Source: Synechococcus sp. SB0662_bin_14
Lineage (GTDB): Bacteria; Cyanobacteriota; Cyanobacteriia; PCC-6307; Cyanobiaceae
DNA: 64,000 bases
Reading direction: 5' to 3'
Assembly: GCA_009840445.1 (NCBI GenBank)
Contig: VXNS01000084.1
Span: forward strand, 18,704 to 82,703
Shown here: piece by piece, positions 30,314 to 38,330 of the stretch
How the letters are laid out: each line of letters begins with the position of its first letter
Numbering within the stretch: position 1 is the stretch's first letter
The notes under the pieces: model-generated
Told to the model about the DNA's origin: nothing
Database searches by the model: none
The model's input: the letters and a program-made list of their open reading frames with translations, nothing else
Program-made: the position numbers and the translations under genes

Positions 30314-30667
30314 TCAAGGCTTGGCCGCCAGTGAAGGCTGCAGGGCCTGGATCAGCAAGGCCTTGATTTCCTTCATTTCTTCCTTCACCTCGTCAATGCG
30401 CCTGTTGACCCTCTCCTCACTGGCCCTCACCTCTTCCTTCATCTCAGTCCTGACCTCGTCAATGCGCTTGTTGAACCTGGCCTCACTGGCTCTCATCTCC
30501 TCCTTCAGTTCCCTCGTCTCCTGCTTGAGTTCCTTCATCTCCTCCTTCAGCTCAGCCCTGAGATTGCGGAAAGCGCTGATGAGCAGCACCAGGCCGCCAA
30601 CAGCGCCAGCCACCAGGGCGCCGGGCTGCAACCATTGGGTCAGGAGTTCCGGGGGAAGGGAGGGCAT
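30314..30667 (-). CDS. Membrane-anchored coiled-coil protein, copy B
   Basis: About 117 residues from the MPSLPPELL methionine, the paralogue of copy A: same membrane helix (GALVAGAVGGLVLLISAF), same charged coiled coil with small changes (ELKQETRELKEEMRAS), same C-terminus (ALLIQALQPSLAAKP). The frame is open far upstream (to 30958), but homology with copy A ends at the MPSLPP start; an extension MMGENAIVW of nine codons is also possible. Function unknown. Confidence 0.7.
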   Translation of the reverse strand: MPSLPPELLTQWLQPGALVAGAVGGLVLLISAFRNLRAELKEEMKELKQETRELKEEMRASEARFNKRIDEVRTEMKEEVRASEERVNRRIDEVKEEMKEIKALLIQALQPSLAAKP

Positions 30668-30720
30668 CCATACAATGGCGTTCTCTCCCATCATAGGGAG
30701 CCTGAAGACCCTGTGCGGGG
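30315..30720. repeat. Tandem direct repeat, copy B (about 406 bp)
   Basis: Second copy of the unit at 29880-30284, separated from it by 30 bp. Contains the copy B gene plus leader. The shared leader suggests both copies kept the same transcription and translation signals after duplication. Confidence 0.85.
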
Positions 30721-30976
30721 AAGGCGGTCCACCGATGGGGTACTGTGTTGAGGCCCATGACCCATGGTCGTCACCTGCTGGTGGCGAGCCTACAACCTGA
30801 CCCCCGGTGACACCGGATGAATGCCCATGCCCCTCGCCAAGGTGAAAAGCCGAAGCAGACGCGCCAACAGAACGATGATGACCTGCCAAGAGAGCACTCC
30901 TTCGCTCCATGAGCCGGGGACACCCAGTCTGGCCCCTGTCCGGTTGAGCAAGGGGCACATGCTGCCCCGCTCCATT

Positions 30977-31072
30977 GGTGGTGTGCTGGATGGCCGGGAG
31001 GCGTTCCTGGGCCAGGGTGCTGTTCAGTTCTGCAACAGGGGCCTGCTGGGGCGGGTGGAGGTACTGGGATGA
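30977..31072 (+). pseudogene. Relic of the 3' end of an SNF2/DUF3883 helicase gene
   Basis: In frame, 31 codons read GGVLDGREAFLGQGAVQF and onward to GLLGRVEVLG before the TGA at 31070. This aligns with the very end of the intact helicase (GALDTREPPFEQSAIQF to SLLERAEEPR) and with a third copy at 38147. The remainder of the helicase is absent; 30721-30976 holds no gene I can support. The stop codon overlaps the ATG of the HEPN gene, so the original translational coupling of helicase and HEPN gene seems to have been retained. Confidence 0.65.
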
Positions 31073-31680
31073 ACAAAAAGAGTATCAAATGTGCTGCAAA
31101 TACTTTTTCTACAGCTGTTGATGAGATTTTGGGATTCACGGGATCAGTCAAACTGCTAAGTGCCAAGCATGAAAGCTGGTGCTTCGATCTTGCGATTATT
31201 CTTTTGTATCGAGAATTCGAGAATCTCATTCTCAATTGTCTTGTGGCGTTGATTAATAACGATTCAAGCACTTTTTCTAAATGCACAGGACGACAATTTC
31301 CCAAGCATATGAATGTCGAAGTTTGTGAGTATCTGATTTGCGGAGATGGCTACTTTGACTTCAAAGGGTATGAGCACCTGAAAGATCAGGTCAAGAAACT
31401 TGTACCGAATGATCACTGGCTATTAAATACAATTAGAAACTATAAAGAAGCTTTGGAGAGATTAAGTAGACTAAGGAATTTTGCCGCTCACAACAGCTCT
31501 ACTTCCAAGAGACACGCACTTAAATCCATAAGCACAACGGGAAATGAGAGAAAGAATCTGTCAACCAGTGGTGCCTGGCTCAAAATCCAGGAATCAGGCT
31601 CGCCTGAAAACCGCTTCACTAAGATCTGCGAAAGCCTGAAAAAAATGGCTGAAGAGATTGGAGAGAGAGCACCCTACTAA
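31069..31680 (+). CDS. HEPN-like protein, candidate ribonuclease/toxin
   Basis: 203 residues, all-helical in appearance. Near residue 140 the segment RLRNFAAHNSS carries the R-x4-H arrangement that is the active-site mark of HEPN ribonucleases; upstream YREFENLILNCLVALIN forms a typical HEPN helix. HEPN proteins often serve as RNA-cutting effectors in abortive infection and in toxin-antitoxin pairs. The ATG overlaps the stop of a relic helicase end, and the DUF1156 methylase begins 6 nt after its stop, so it is in an operon with it. The gene is clearly AT-richer than neighbouring genes. The exact HEPN subfamily is not certain. Confidence 0.7.
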   Translation: MNKKSIKCAANTFSTAVDEILGFTGSVKLLSAKHESWCFDLAIILLYREFENLILNCLVALINNDSSTFSKCTGRQFPKHMNVEVCEYLICGDGYFDFKGYEHLKDQVKKLVPNDHWLLNTIRNYKEALERLSRLRNFAAHNSSTSKRHALKSISTTGNERKNLSTSGAWLKIQESGSPENRFTKICESLKKMAEEIGERAPY

Positions 31681-31686
31681 AACACC

Positions 31687-34512
31687 ATGACAGCCCTCTC
31701 CCCCAAGAAAAAACTCATCGAGGTGGCCCTTCCCCTTGAGGCCATCAACAAGGCCTCCGTGCGGGAGAAATCCATCCGCCATGGCCACCCTTCCACCTTG
31801 CACCTGTGGTGGGCGCGGCGTCCTTTGGCAACGTGCCGGGCCGTGTTGTTTGGGCAGTTGGTGGATGATCCCTCCAGCCACCCGGACAAGTTCCCCACTG
31901 AGGAAGCAGTAGAAGCGGAGCGCAAGCGGCTTTTCGGGATCATTGAAGAGTTGGTGAAGTGGGAGAACTCCACCAACGAAACTGTGTTGGAGCGGGCGCG
32001 AGCCGAGATTCGTAAAAGCTGTGGGGGGAAGCTGCCGCCGGTGTACGATCCGTTTTCAGGGGGCGGGTCCATCCCCTTGGAAGCACAGCGGCTGGGGTTG
32101 CCCGCCTACGGTTCGGACTTGAATCCAGTGGCGGTGATGATTGGCAAGGCGATGATCGAGATCCCGCCAAAGTTCAAGGACAGGACGCCGGTGCATCCTG
32201 ATGTGAAGGAGCGCATGGATTACCACAATGCCGAAGGGCTGGCAGAGGACGTGAAGCACTACGGCCAGTGGATGCGGGAGAAGGCCCATGAACGCATTGG
32301 CTATCTCTATCCCCAGGTGGACTTGCCGAAGGAGCATGGCGGCGACAAGGCCACCGTGATCGCCTGGATCTGGGCGCGAACGGTGCCCAGCCCGGATCCG
32401 GCGTTTTCCGATGTGCAGGTGCCGATTGCATCAACCTTCCTGCTCTGTTCCAAGAAAGACAAGGAAGCCTGGATTGAGCCAATCGTGAATCGATCAGCCA
32501 AGACAATCTCTTATCGCATTCGGTATGGGGGGACAAAACAGGAGATTGCAAAAGCAAAGACAGGAACGAAGGTAGGCAAGCGTGGTGCGAATTTCTGCTG
32601 CCTCATCTCCGAGACTGCTATCACACCAGATAACGTTAAACGCATGGGTCAAAACGGCAAAATGAGCCAGACCCTTATCGCTATTGTGGCTGAGGGTAAG
32701 CGAAGCCGGGTCTACACTTCACCTACTCAAGAGCATGAAGTGCTTGCGCTTTCTGCCATACCTGCAGGGGCACCCGAGACGCGCTTGCCACACGATCCGC
32801 GAAATTTCTGGACTGTGGACTACGGCCTAACCACCTTCGGTGATCTCTTCACCAACCGGCAATTGGTGGCGCTGAACACTTTCAGCAATCTGGTGCATGA
32901 GGCGCGGCAGCAGATTGAGGCCGATGGCCTGGCTGCTGGCCGTTCACCTGACCCCACCCCGCTGCGGGATGGCGGCACTGGCGCCAAAGCCTACGCCGAG
33001 GCGGTGAGCGTGTATTTGGGGTTTGCCGTAGATAGGCTGGCTGATCGGTCAAGTACGGTTTGCCATTGGGACTCCAGTTACGTCAAACTTAGCAATACAT
33101 TTGTGCGTCAAGCATTACCGATGACCTGGGATTTTGCAGAAGGCAATGCCTTTTCAAGTTCTACTGGAAACTGGCATTCTTGTGTCATGTGGATCTGGAA
33201 AGTGTTAGTCAATCTTGTCTTATCCTCGCCCGGACTAGAGCACCAGCATGATGCGCAAACCGTCGTCTATCCAGAGAAAACCGTAATTTCTACGGATCCT
33301 CCTTACTACGATAACATCGGCTATGCTGATCTATCCGATTTCTTCTTTTGCTGGATGCGACGAACCACAAAGACCGTCTTCCCGGATTTATTCAACGTCC
33401 TTGCCACCCCCAAGGCAGATGAACTGGTTGTCACCCCCGTTCGGCATGGAGGGCCAGAGATCGCACAAGAGTTCTTCCTCAACGGAATGCGTCAGGTTAT
33501 GAAAAACATGGTCCAGCAGTGCTCCGAAGAGATTCCTGCTGCCATCTACTATGCTTTCAAGCAAAGCGAAATTGCCCAGGAAGGCATCAGTTCAACGGGA
33601 TGGGCAACATTTCTTTCGGCTGTGATTGAAGCGGGCTATGCGGTTGTTGGCACCTGGCCAATGCGTACGGAATTATCAAATCGAATGAATGGACTTGGCT
33701 CCAACGCTCTTGCCAACTCCGTTGTCCTCGTTTGTCGCAAGAGGCAGGATGCCGCTGACACCATCACCCGCGCCGAATTCATCCGTGCTTTGCAGCGGGA
33801 GTTGCCGCCCGCCATCGCCCAACTCCAAGCCGCCAACATTGCCCCCACGGATATGCCCCAATCCGCCATCGGCCCCGGCATGGCCGTGTTTTCCCGCTAC
33901 CAAGCGGTGCTGGAGGCCAACGACAACCCCATGACCGTCAAGACGGCGCTGCAACTCATCAATGCCCAGCTTGACGAGTTTCTCAACGAGCTACAAGGTG
34001 AATTCGATCCTGAAACCCGCTTTGCCGTCACCTGGTTTGAGCAGCACGGCAACAGGGAAGGGGAGTACGGCGTAGCCGACAACCTGGCCCGTGCCCGTGG
34101 CATCTCGGTGGAGAGCGTCCGGCAGGCCGGCATTGTGGCCAGCGCCGCCGGCCGTGTGCGCATTCTGCAGCGCAGCGAACTGGACCCGGATTGGGACCCC
34201 GCCACGGATCATCAACTGACCGTCTGGGAATGCTGTCAGCATCTGATCCGCGTTTTGGGCAACGACGGCGAGACGGCAGCGGCCCGGCTGCTCAAGGCAA
34301 TGGGCAGCGACAAGGCAGAGATGGTCAAGGACCTTGCCTACTATTGCTACGATGTCTGCACGAATAAGCGGCAAGACGCCAGGGAGGCCATGGCCTACAA
34401 CAGCTTGATTGCCGTATGGGCCGAGTTGACCCGTCAGGCCGCCGCCCTCCGTGATCCCGACGGCATCCGGCAGATGGCCATGGATACCGCCACGGATACC
34501 ATGGGTCTCTGA
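31687..34512 (+). CDS. DUF1156-domain adenine-specific DNA methylase
   Basis: 941 residues. N-terminal DUF1156 with the LHLWWARRPLATCRAVLF signature (about residues 37-55); SAM-binding motif DPFSGGGSIPLEAQRLGL (about 120); catalytic TDPPYYDNIGY (about 537). The FxGxG motif precedes DPPY, unlike the restriction-associated methylase at 39-40 kb. Family members (COG1743) are predicted N6-adenine methylases in defence loci with DUF499 ATPases. Followed 18 nt later by that ATPase. The gene is a base-composition mosaic: 32430-32770 and 33045-33720 are AT-rich between GC-rich blocks, perhaps from recombination of the DNA-recognition regions. Confidence 0.93.
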   Translation: MTALSPKKKLIEVALPLEAINKASVREKSIRHGHPSTLHLWWARRPLATCRAVLFGQLVDDPSSHPDKFPTEEAVEAERKRLFGIIEELVKWENSTNETVLERARAEIRKSCGGKLPPVYDPFSGGGSIPLEAQRLGLPAYGSDLNPVAVMIGKAMIEIPPKFKDRTPVHPDVKERMDYHNAEGLAEDVKHYGQWMREKAHERIGYLYPQVDLPKEHGGDKATVIAWIWARTVPSPDPAFSDVQVPIASTFLLCSKKDKEAWIEPIVNRSAKTISYRIRYGGTKQEIAKAKTGTKVGKRGANFCCLISETAITPDNVKRMGQNGKMSQTLIAIVAEGKRSRVYTSPTQEHEVLALSAIPAGAPETRLPHDPRNFWTVDYGLTTFGDLFTNRQLVALNTFSNLVHEARQQIEADGLAAGRSPDPTPLRDGGTGAKAYAEAVSVYLGFAVDRLADRSSTVCHWDSSYVKLSNTFVRQALPMTWDFAEGNAFSSSTGNWHSCVMWIWKVLVNLVLSSPGLEHQHDAQTVVYPEKTVISTDPPYYDNIGYADLSDFFFCWMRRTTKTVFPDLFNVLATPKADELVVTPVRHGGPEIAQEFFLNGMRQVMKNMVQQCSEEIPAAIYYAFKQSEIAQEGISSTGWATFLSAVIEAGYAVVGTWPMRTELSNRMNGLGSNALANSVVLVCRKRQDAADTITRAEFIRALQRELPPAIAQLQAANIAPTDMPQSAIGPGMAVFSRYQAVLEANDNPMTVKTALQLINAQLDEFLNELQGEFDPETRFAVTWFEQHGNREGEYGVADNLARARGISVESVRQAGIVASAAGRVRILQRSELDPDWDPATDHQLTVWECCQHLIRVLGNDGETAAARLLKAMGSDKAEMVKDLAYYCYDVCTNKRQDAREAMAYNSLIAVWAELTRQAAALRDPDGIRQMAMDTATDTMGL

Positions 34513-34530
34513 GGACAGAAGAGTTGCCCC

Positions 34531-37500
34531 ATGGCCAAAAGTGCCCGCCAGACCGTTTTTGAAGGCCAGGAGTTGCTTCCCGCAGCTTTGGCCCCCTTTG
34601 TGGAGAAGCGGCTTGACAGCGCCATGCCGGGTGTGTGGCAGCGGCAGGCGGTGGAGCGGGTGCGGGGCCTGTACCCCGATGCCTCCGGCAAGTTGACGTG
34701 GGATCAGGCCAGTTTGTTGAAGGTGATGATGGCCTTCTGGAAAGAGACCTTTGCGGTGGTGCTGGGGCAAACGGAACGGGCGCTGGTCTCCGAACTGCTG
34801 CAAGTGCGCAACAAACTGGCCCATGAGGATGCCTTCAGCTACGACGATGCCGAGCGGGCGCTGGACTCCATGCGCCGCCTCATGGACGCCGTTGGCGCTG
34901 GCGCGGTGGCTAGCGAGTTGGCCAGGATGCGGGACACCATCCTGAGGGTCAAGTACCGGGAGCTTGAACGTAACGAGGAGCGCCGCAAATCGCCACAGGT
35001 GAGCGTGGCCACGGAGACGGCCAGGGGACTGTTGCCGTGGCGTCAGGTGGTGGAGCCCCACCGGGACGTGGCCAGCGGCGCGTTCCAGCAGGCGGAGTTT
35101 GCCGCAGACCTGGCCAAGGTTCACAAGGGCAGCGCCCCGGCCGAGTACGGCGATCCCCAGGAGTTTTTCAGCCGCACCTATCTGACGGACGGTTTGAGCG
35201 CCCTGCTGATTGGCGCTGCCCAGCGCTTGTCTGGCAAAGGAGGCGATCCCGTGGTGGAGTTGCAGACCAATTTTGGCGGCGGCAAAACCCACTCCATGCT
35301 GGCCCTCTATCACATGGCAGGGGAGACGGCCGTGGAGGATTTGCCGGGGCTGGATCAACTGCTGGCCGACCAGGGGTTGACCGTTCCGAAGCAGGTCAAT
35401 CGGGCTGTTCTGGTGGGCACGGCCCGGGGGCCGCTGGACGTGATCAAGCTGGCGGGTAGGCAGGAGATCCGCACCACCTGGGGCGCCCTGGCCTGGCAAC
35501 TGGGGAAACAGCAGGCCTACGACCTGGTGGCCGAGCATGACGCCAGTGGCATTGCGCCAGGCTCCAACCTGCTGGAGGCCCTCTTCAAGGCATACGCCCC
35601 CTGTTTGATCCTGATTGACGAGTGGGTGGCCTACCTGCGGCAGATTTACAAGGTGGACGGCCTGCCCTCCGGCTCCTTTGACGCCAACCTGTCCTTTGTG
35701 CAGGCGCTCACCGAAGCGGTGAAGGTCTCTCCCCAAACCCTGCTGGTGGCCTCCTTGCCGGCGTCCCAAATTGAGGTGGGCGGCGAAGGGGGACAAGAGG
35801 CCCTGGCCCGCCTGAAACAGACCTTTAGCCGGGTGGAGAGTGCATGGCGCCCCGCTTCCCAGGAAGAAAGCTACGAAATCGTGCGGCGGCGGCTGTTCAA
35901 GGAGATCCCCGGTGACCGGTACAAGCACCGCAACAACACCACAAAGCAGTTTGCCAAGTTGTATCAGGAGAGCCGCAACAGTTTCCCGCCGGGCTGTGCA
36001 GACGAAGACTATCGGCGCAAATTGGACAAGGCGTATCCCATCCACCCGGATCTGTTTGACCATCTCTACACGGCTTGGGGTTCCCTGGAGCAGTTCCAGC
36101 GCACACGGGGCGTGCTGCGCCTGATGGCCCAGGTGGTCCACGCCCTCTGGATGTCCAATGATCCTTCCCTGATGGTGATGCCGGGGAGCGTTCCCGTCTG
36201 TTCGCCTCGCGTGGAGCCGGAATTGCTCAATTATTTGCCCAAGGCCTGGCGGAACATCATTGCCGCAGACGTGGACGGGCAAACCTCCACCCCCTACGCC
36301 GTTGACCAGTCTGCCCCCAACCTGAATCGCTGCTCGGCAGCGCGGCGCGTGGCCCGGGCCGTTTTTGTGGCCACCGCCGCCACGGAAGGCCAGGAGAATC
36401 TGGGCATTGACGACAAAAGAATCTACCTGGGTGTGGTTCAGCCTGGAGAGAAAATTGCCGTCTTTGGCGATGCACTGCGACGCCTGGCCGATCAAGCCAA
36501 GTTCATGCACAGTGATTTGGGGCGCTGCTGGTATTCCAGGGCGTCCAATCTCAACCGTATGGCCATTGATCGGGCTGGTCAGCTTGAAGAATCCCGTGTT
36601 CTGATGGAGATTGACAAGACGCTTGTCGAATCCGTCAGGGGCACGGATCGCGGTCACTTCGCTGCCGTTCAAGTGGCGCCCGGCAACTCGGCGGATGTCC
36701 CAGACGAACCGGGCGGCGTGAGGGCGGTTGTCCTCGGCGTTGCCCATGGGCACACCAGCCGCAGCGATTCTTCCGATGCCATGGCGGAGGTCAAGGATAT
36801 TCTGCTGCAGCGGGGCAACGCACCCCGTGTCTATCGCAACACCCTTGTTTTTCTTGCTGCCGACTCCAGACAGATGGATACCTTGCAAGACGCCATGGGC
36901 CTGTATCTTGCTTGGAAAGACATCGTCCGTGATGCTGAGCGCCTGGACCTGAGGGCCAGTGACGTTGCCCTCGCTACAACCAGGACAGCAGAAGCCCGGG
37001 AGACCGTTCAAACACGCCTGAAGGAAGCCTGGTGTTACCTGATCTACCCCTACCAGGAGTCCCCCCAGTCTGATGTGCAATTTACGTCCTGCCGTATTCC
37101 CTCTCAAGACGGCGTCATCAGCCGCGCCAGCAAAAAACTGGTGGGTGATGAGGCCCTGCTCCCGGAAATTGGTCCGGAGCGGCTGAATCGTGCGCTGGAG
37201 AAAACCATCTGGGCCGACAAGCCGCACCTGTCCCTGAAGGATCTTTGGGAATACCTGAACCGATACATCTATCTCCCCCGCTTGAAGAACCGGGAAACCC
37301 TCGTCAAGGCAATCAAGGCGGCGGTGGGCGGCACGTCCGGTCCGTTTGCCTACGCCGAACGGTGGAACGCTGAGGCCGGGTCTTACGTCGGTCTCGTGAT
37401 GGAAAACGCTCCCCACGCCCCTGTTGTTCTGGACAGCGAATCCCTGATCGTGCGCCAGGATGTTGCCCGTAGCCAACCCCCCACAGCAGGGGCGGAACAG

Positions 37501-37863
37501 CCCACGATGCCGGGAACGGGAGGGGCAACGGTCATGGCCGCTGCCGGTGGTAACCAGCCACGGCAACAAGGCGTCTTGCCATCATCTGCATCCCGCGGCA
37601 TGGGCGGAGAACCCAAGGTGGCAGCAGAGCCACGCCTGACCCGGTTTCAGGGAACAGTGATGCTCTCGGCGGACCGCCCAGCCAGGGATATGCGCCAGAT
37701 CGTGGAAGCCGTTGTCGAGCAGTTGACAACACTTCCAGGCGCAGAGGTCTCGTTGAAGCTTGAGATCGACGCGGAGGTGGCCACAGGACTTGACCGGGCC
37801 AAAGTGCGAACACTCATGGAAAATGCCGCAACCCTTGGTTTTATTGATAAGTCAATAGAATAG
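34531..37863 (+). CDS. DUF499 ATPase with N-terminal HEPN-like (Swt1-type) domain
   Basis: 1110 residues. The first 150 residues resemble a Swt1-type HEPN domain, with LLQVRNKLAHEDAFSY (RNKLAH at about 93-98) giving another R-x4-H motif. The DUF499 P-loop domain follows: Walker A TNFGGGKTHSML (about 247-258), Walker B CLILIDEWVAYL (about 358), and a DUF499-like TFSRVESAWRPAS region. The C-terminal 100 residues form a separate small domain after a Gly/Pro linker. Such ATPases accompany DUF1156 methylases in predicted anti-phage systems; they may be the sensor/motor. Last intact gene of the methylase operon. Confidence 0.9.
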   Translation: MAKSARQTVFEGQELLPAALAPFVEKRLDSAMPGVWQRQAVERVRGLYPDASGKLTWDQASLLKVMMAFWKETFAVVLGQTERALVSELLQVRNKLAHEDAFSYDDAERALDSMRRLMDAVGAGAVASELARMRDTILRVKYRELERNEERRKSPQVSVATETARGLLPWRQVVEPHRDVASGAFQQAEFAADLAKVHKGSAPAEYGDPQEFFSRTYLTDGLSALLIGAAQRLSGKGGDPVVELQTNFGGGKTHSMLALYHMAGETAVEDLPGLDQLLADQGLTVPKQVNRAVLVGTARGPLDVIKLAGRQEIRTTWGALAWQLGKQQAYDLVAEHDASGIAPGSNLLEALFKAYAPCLILIDEWVAYLRQIYKVDGLPSGSFDANLSFVQALTEAVKVSPQTLLVASLPASQIEVGGEGGQEALARLKQTFSRVESAWRPASQEESYEIVRRRLFKEIPGDRYKHRNNTTKQFAKLYQESRNSFPPGCADEDYRRKLDKAYPIHPDLFDHLYTAWGSLEQFQRTRGVLRLMAQVVHALWMSNDPSLMVMPGSVPVCSPRVEPELLNYLPKAWRNIIAADVDGQTSTPYAVDQSAPNLNRCSAARRVARAVFVATAATEGQENLGIDDKRIYLGVVQPGEKIAVFGDALRRLADQAKFMHSDLGRCWYSRASNLNRMAIDRAGQLEESRVLMEIDKTLVESVRGTDRGHFAAVQVAPGNSADVPDEPGGVRAVVLGVAHGHTSRSDSSDAMAEVKDILLQRGNAPRVYRNTLVFLAADSRQMDTLQDAMGLYLAWKDIVRDAERLDLRASDVALATTRTAEARETVQTRLKEAWCYLIYPYQESPQSDVQFTSCRIPSQDGVISRASKKLVGDEALLPEIGPERLNRALEKTIWADKPHLSLKDLWEYLNRYIYLPRLKNRETLVKAIKAAVGGTSGPFAYAERWNAEAGSYVGLVMENAPHAPVVLDSESLIVRQDVARSQPPTAGAEQPTMPGTGGATVMAAAGGNQPRQQGVLPSSASRGMGGEPKVAAEPRLTRFQGTVMLSADRPARDMRQIVEAVVEQLTTLPGAEVSLKLEIDAEVATGLDRAKVRTLMENAATLGFIDKSIE

Positions 37864-37899
37864 ATCGTGGCGAAGGAGCCTCTGAACTTGGTCCTCTAT

Positions 37900-38118
37900 G
37901 AGACTGTTGAAAAGTCAGCAAAGACACTTGCAAGGGAGAACTAGTGTCGCAAGTGGTGCCGAGCCAATTAGGGCAAAGAAGCTTGATATTGCCACAGATC
38001 CCAGTCATAGAAAGGAGTTTGACTAGTTACTTGATGATCAAAAGATGACTTCGTTACTGACAATCCTTCTCGATACGATATGGGAGAAATCCGGCCTTGG
38101 GGACTTTTCAACAGCCTC
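37900..38118. mobile_element. MITE of IS5-group type with CTAT target duplication
   Basis: A 219-bp element with 18-bp terminal inverted repeats: GAGACTGTTGAAAAGTCA at 37900-37917 and the complement of GAGGCTGTTGAAAAGTCC at 38101-38118 (16 of 18 match). It is flanked by the direct repeat CTAT (37896-37899 and 38119-38122). Four-base duplications and TGTTGAAAAGTC-type ends are usual for IS5-group insertions. The interior has no transposase frame; an internal CACTTGC/GCAAGTG inverted repeat lies near the left end. It sits between the DUF499 gene and a helicase relic. Confidence 0.8.
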
Positions 38119-38146
38119 CTATGTAAGCCCCCTTCTAAGCCATGGG

Positions 38147-38200
38147 GCCATTCAGTTCAGCAGCAAGAGCCTGCTGGAGCAGATGGAGGCGTTGGGATAA
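38147..38200 (+). pseudogene. Relic of the 3' end of an SNF2/DUF3883 helicase gene
   Basis: The 33 bases from 38147 match 28425-28457 in the intact helicase at 32 positions; the frame reads GAIQFSSKSLLEQMEALG and stops at TAA 38198-38200. Nothing upstream resembles helicase: the MITE lies directly before it. It shows that a second helicase gene once followed the DUF499 gene, and was removed except for its last codons. 38201-38330 holds no gene that I can support. Confidence 0.8.
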
Positions 38201-38330
38201 TATCGAGCACAGGGAGAAGCAAGAGAATGATCGCCGCTCCTTCGAGCAGTTTGCTAGTTTGGGTACAATGTATTCCATCCTGATGCAATCACAGTCTCAT
38301 TATTCAGAGAACAGCGATTTCAAAGATGCT

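Noticed and set aside
29930..30560. CRISPR-like recurrence of short words such as CTCATCTCCTCCTTCA
   Set aside because: These are heptad-coding repeats in the coiled-coil genes, without regular spacing or unique spacers.
33991..37569. 1192-codon open frame on the minus strand opposite the DUF499 gene
   Set aside because: Low-complexity His/Gln/Gly/Leu-rich translation typical of the antisense of a GC-rich gene; the plus strand carries clear Walker motifs.
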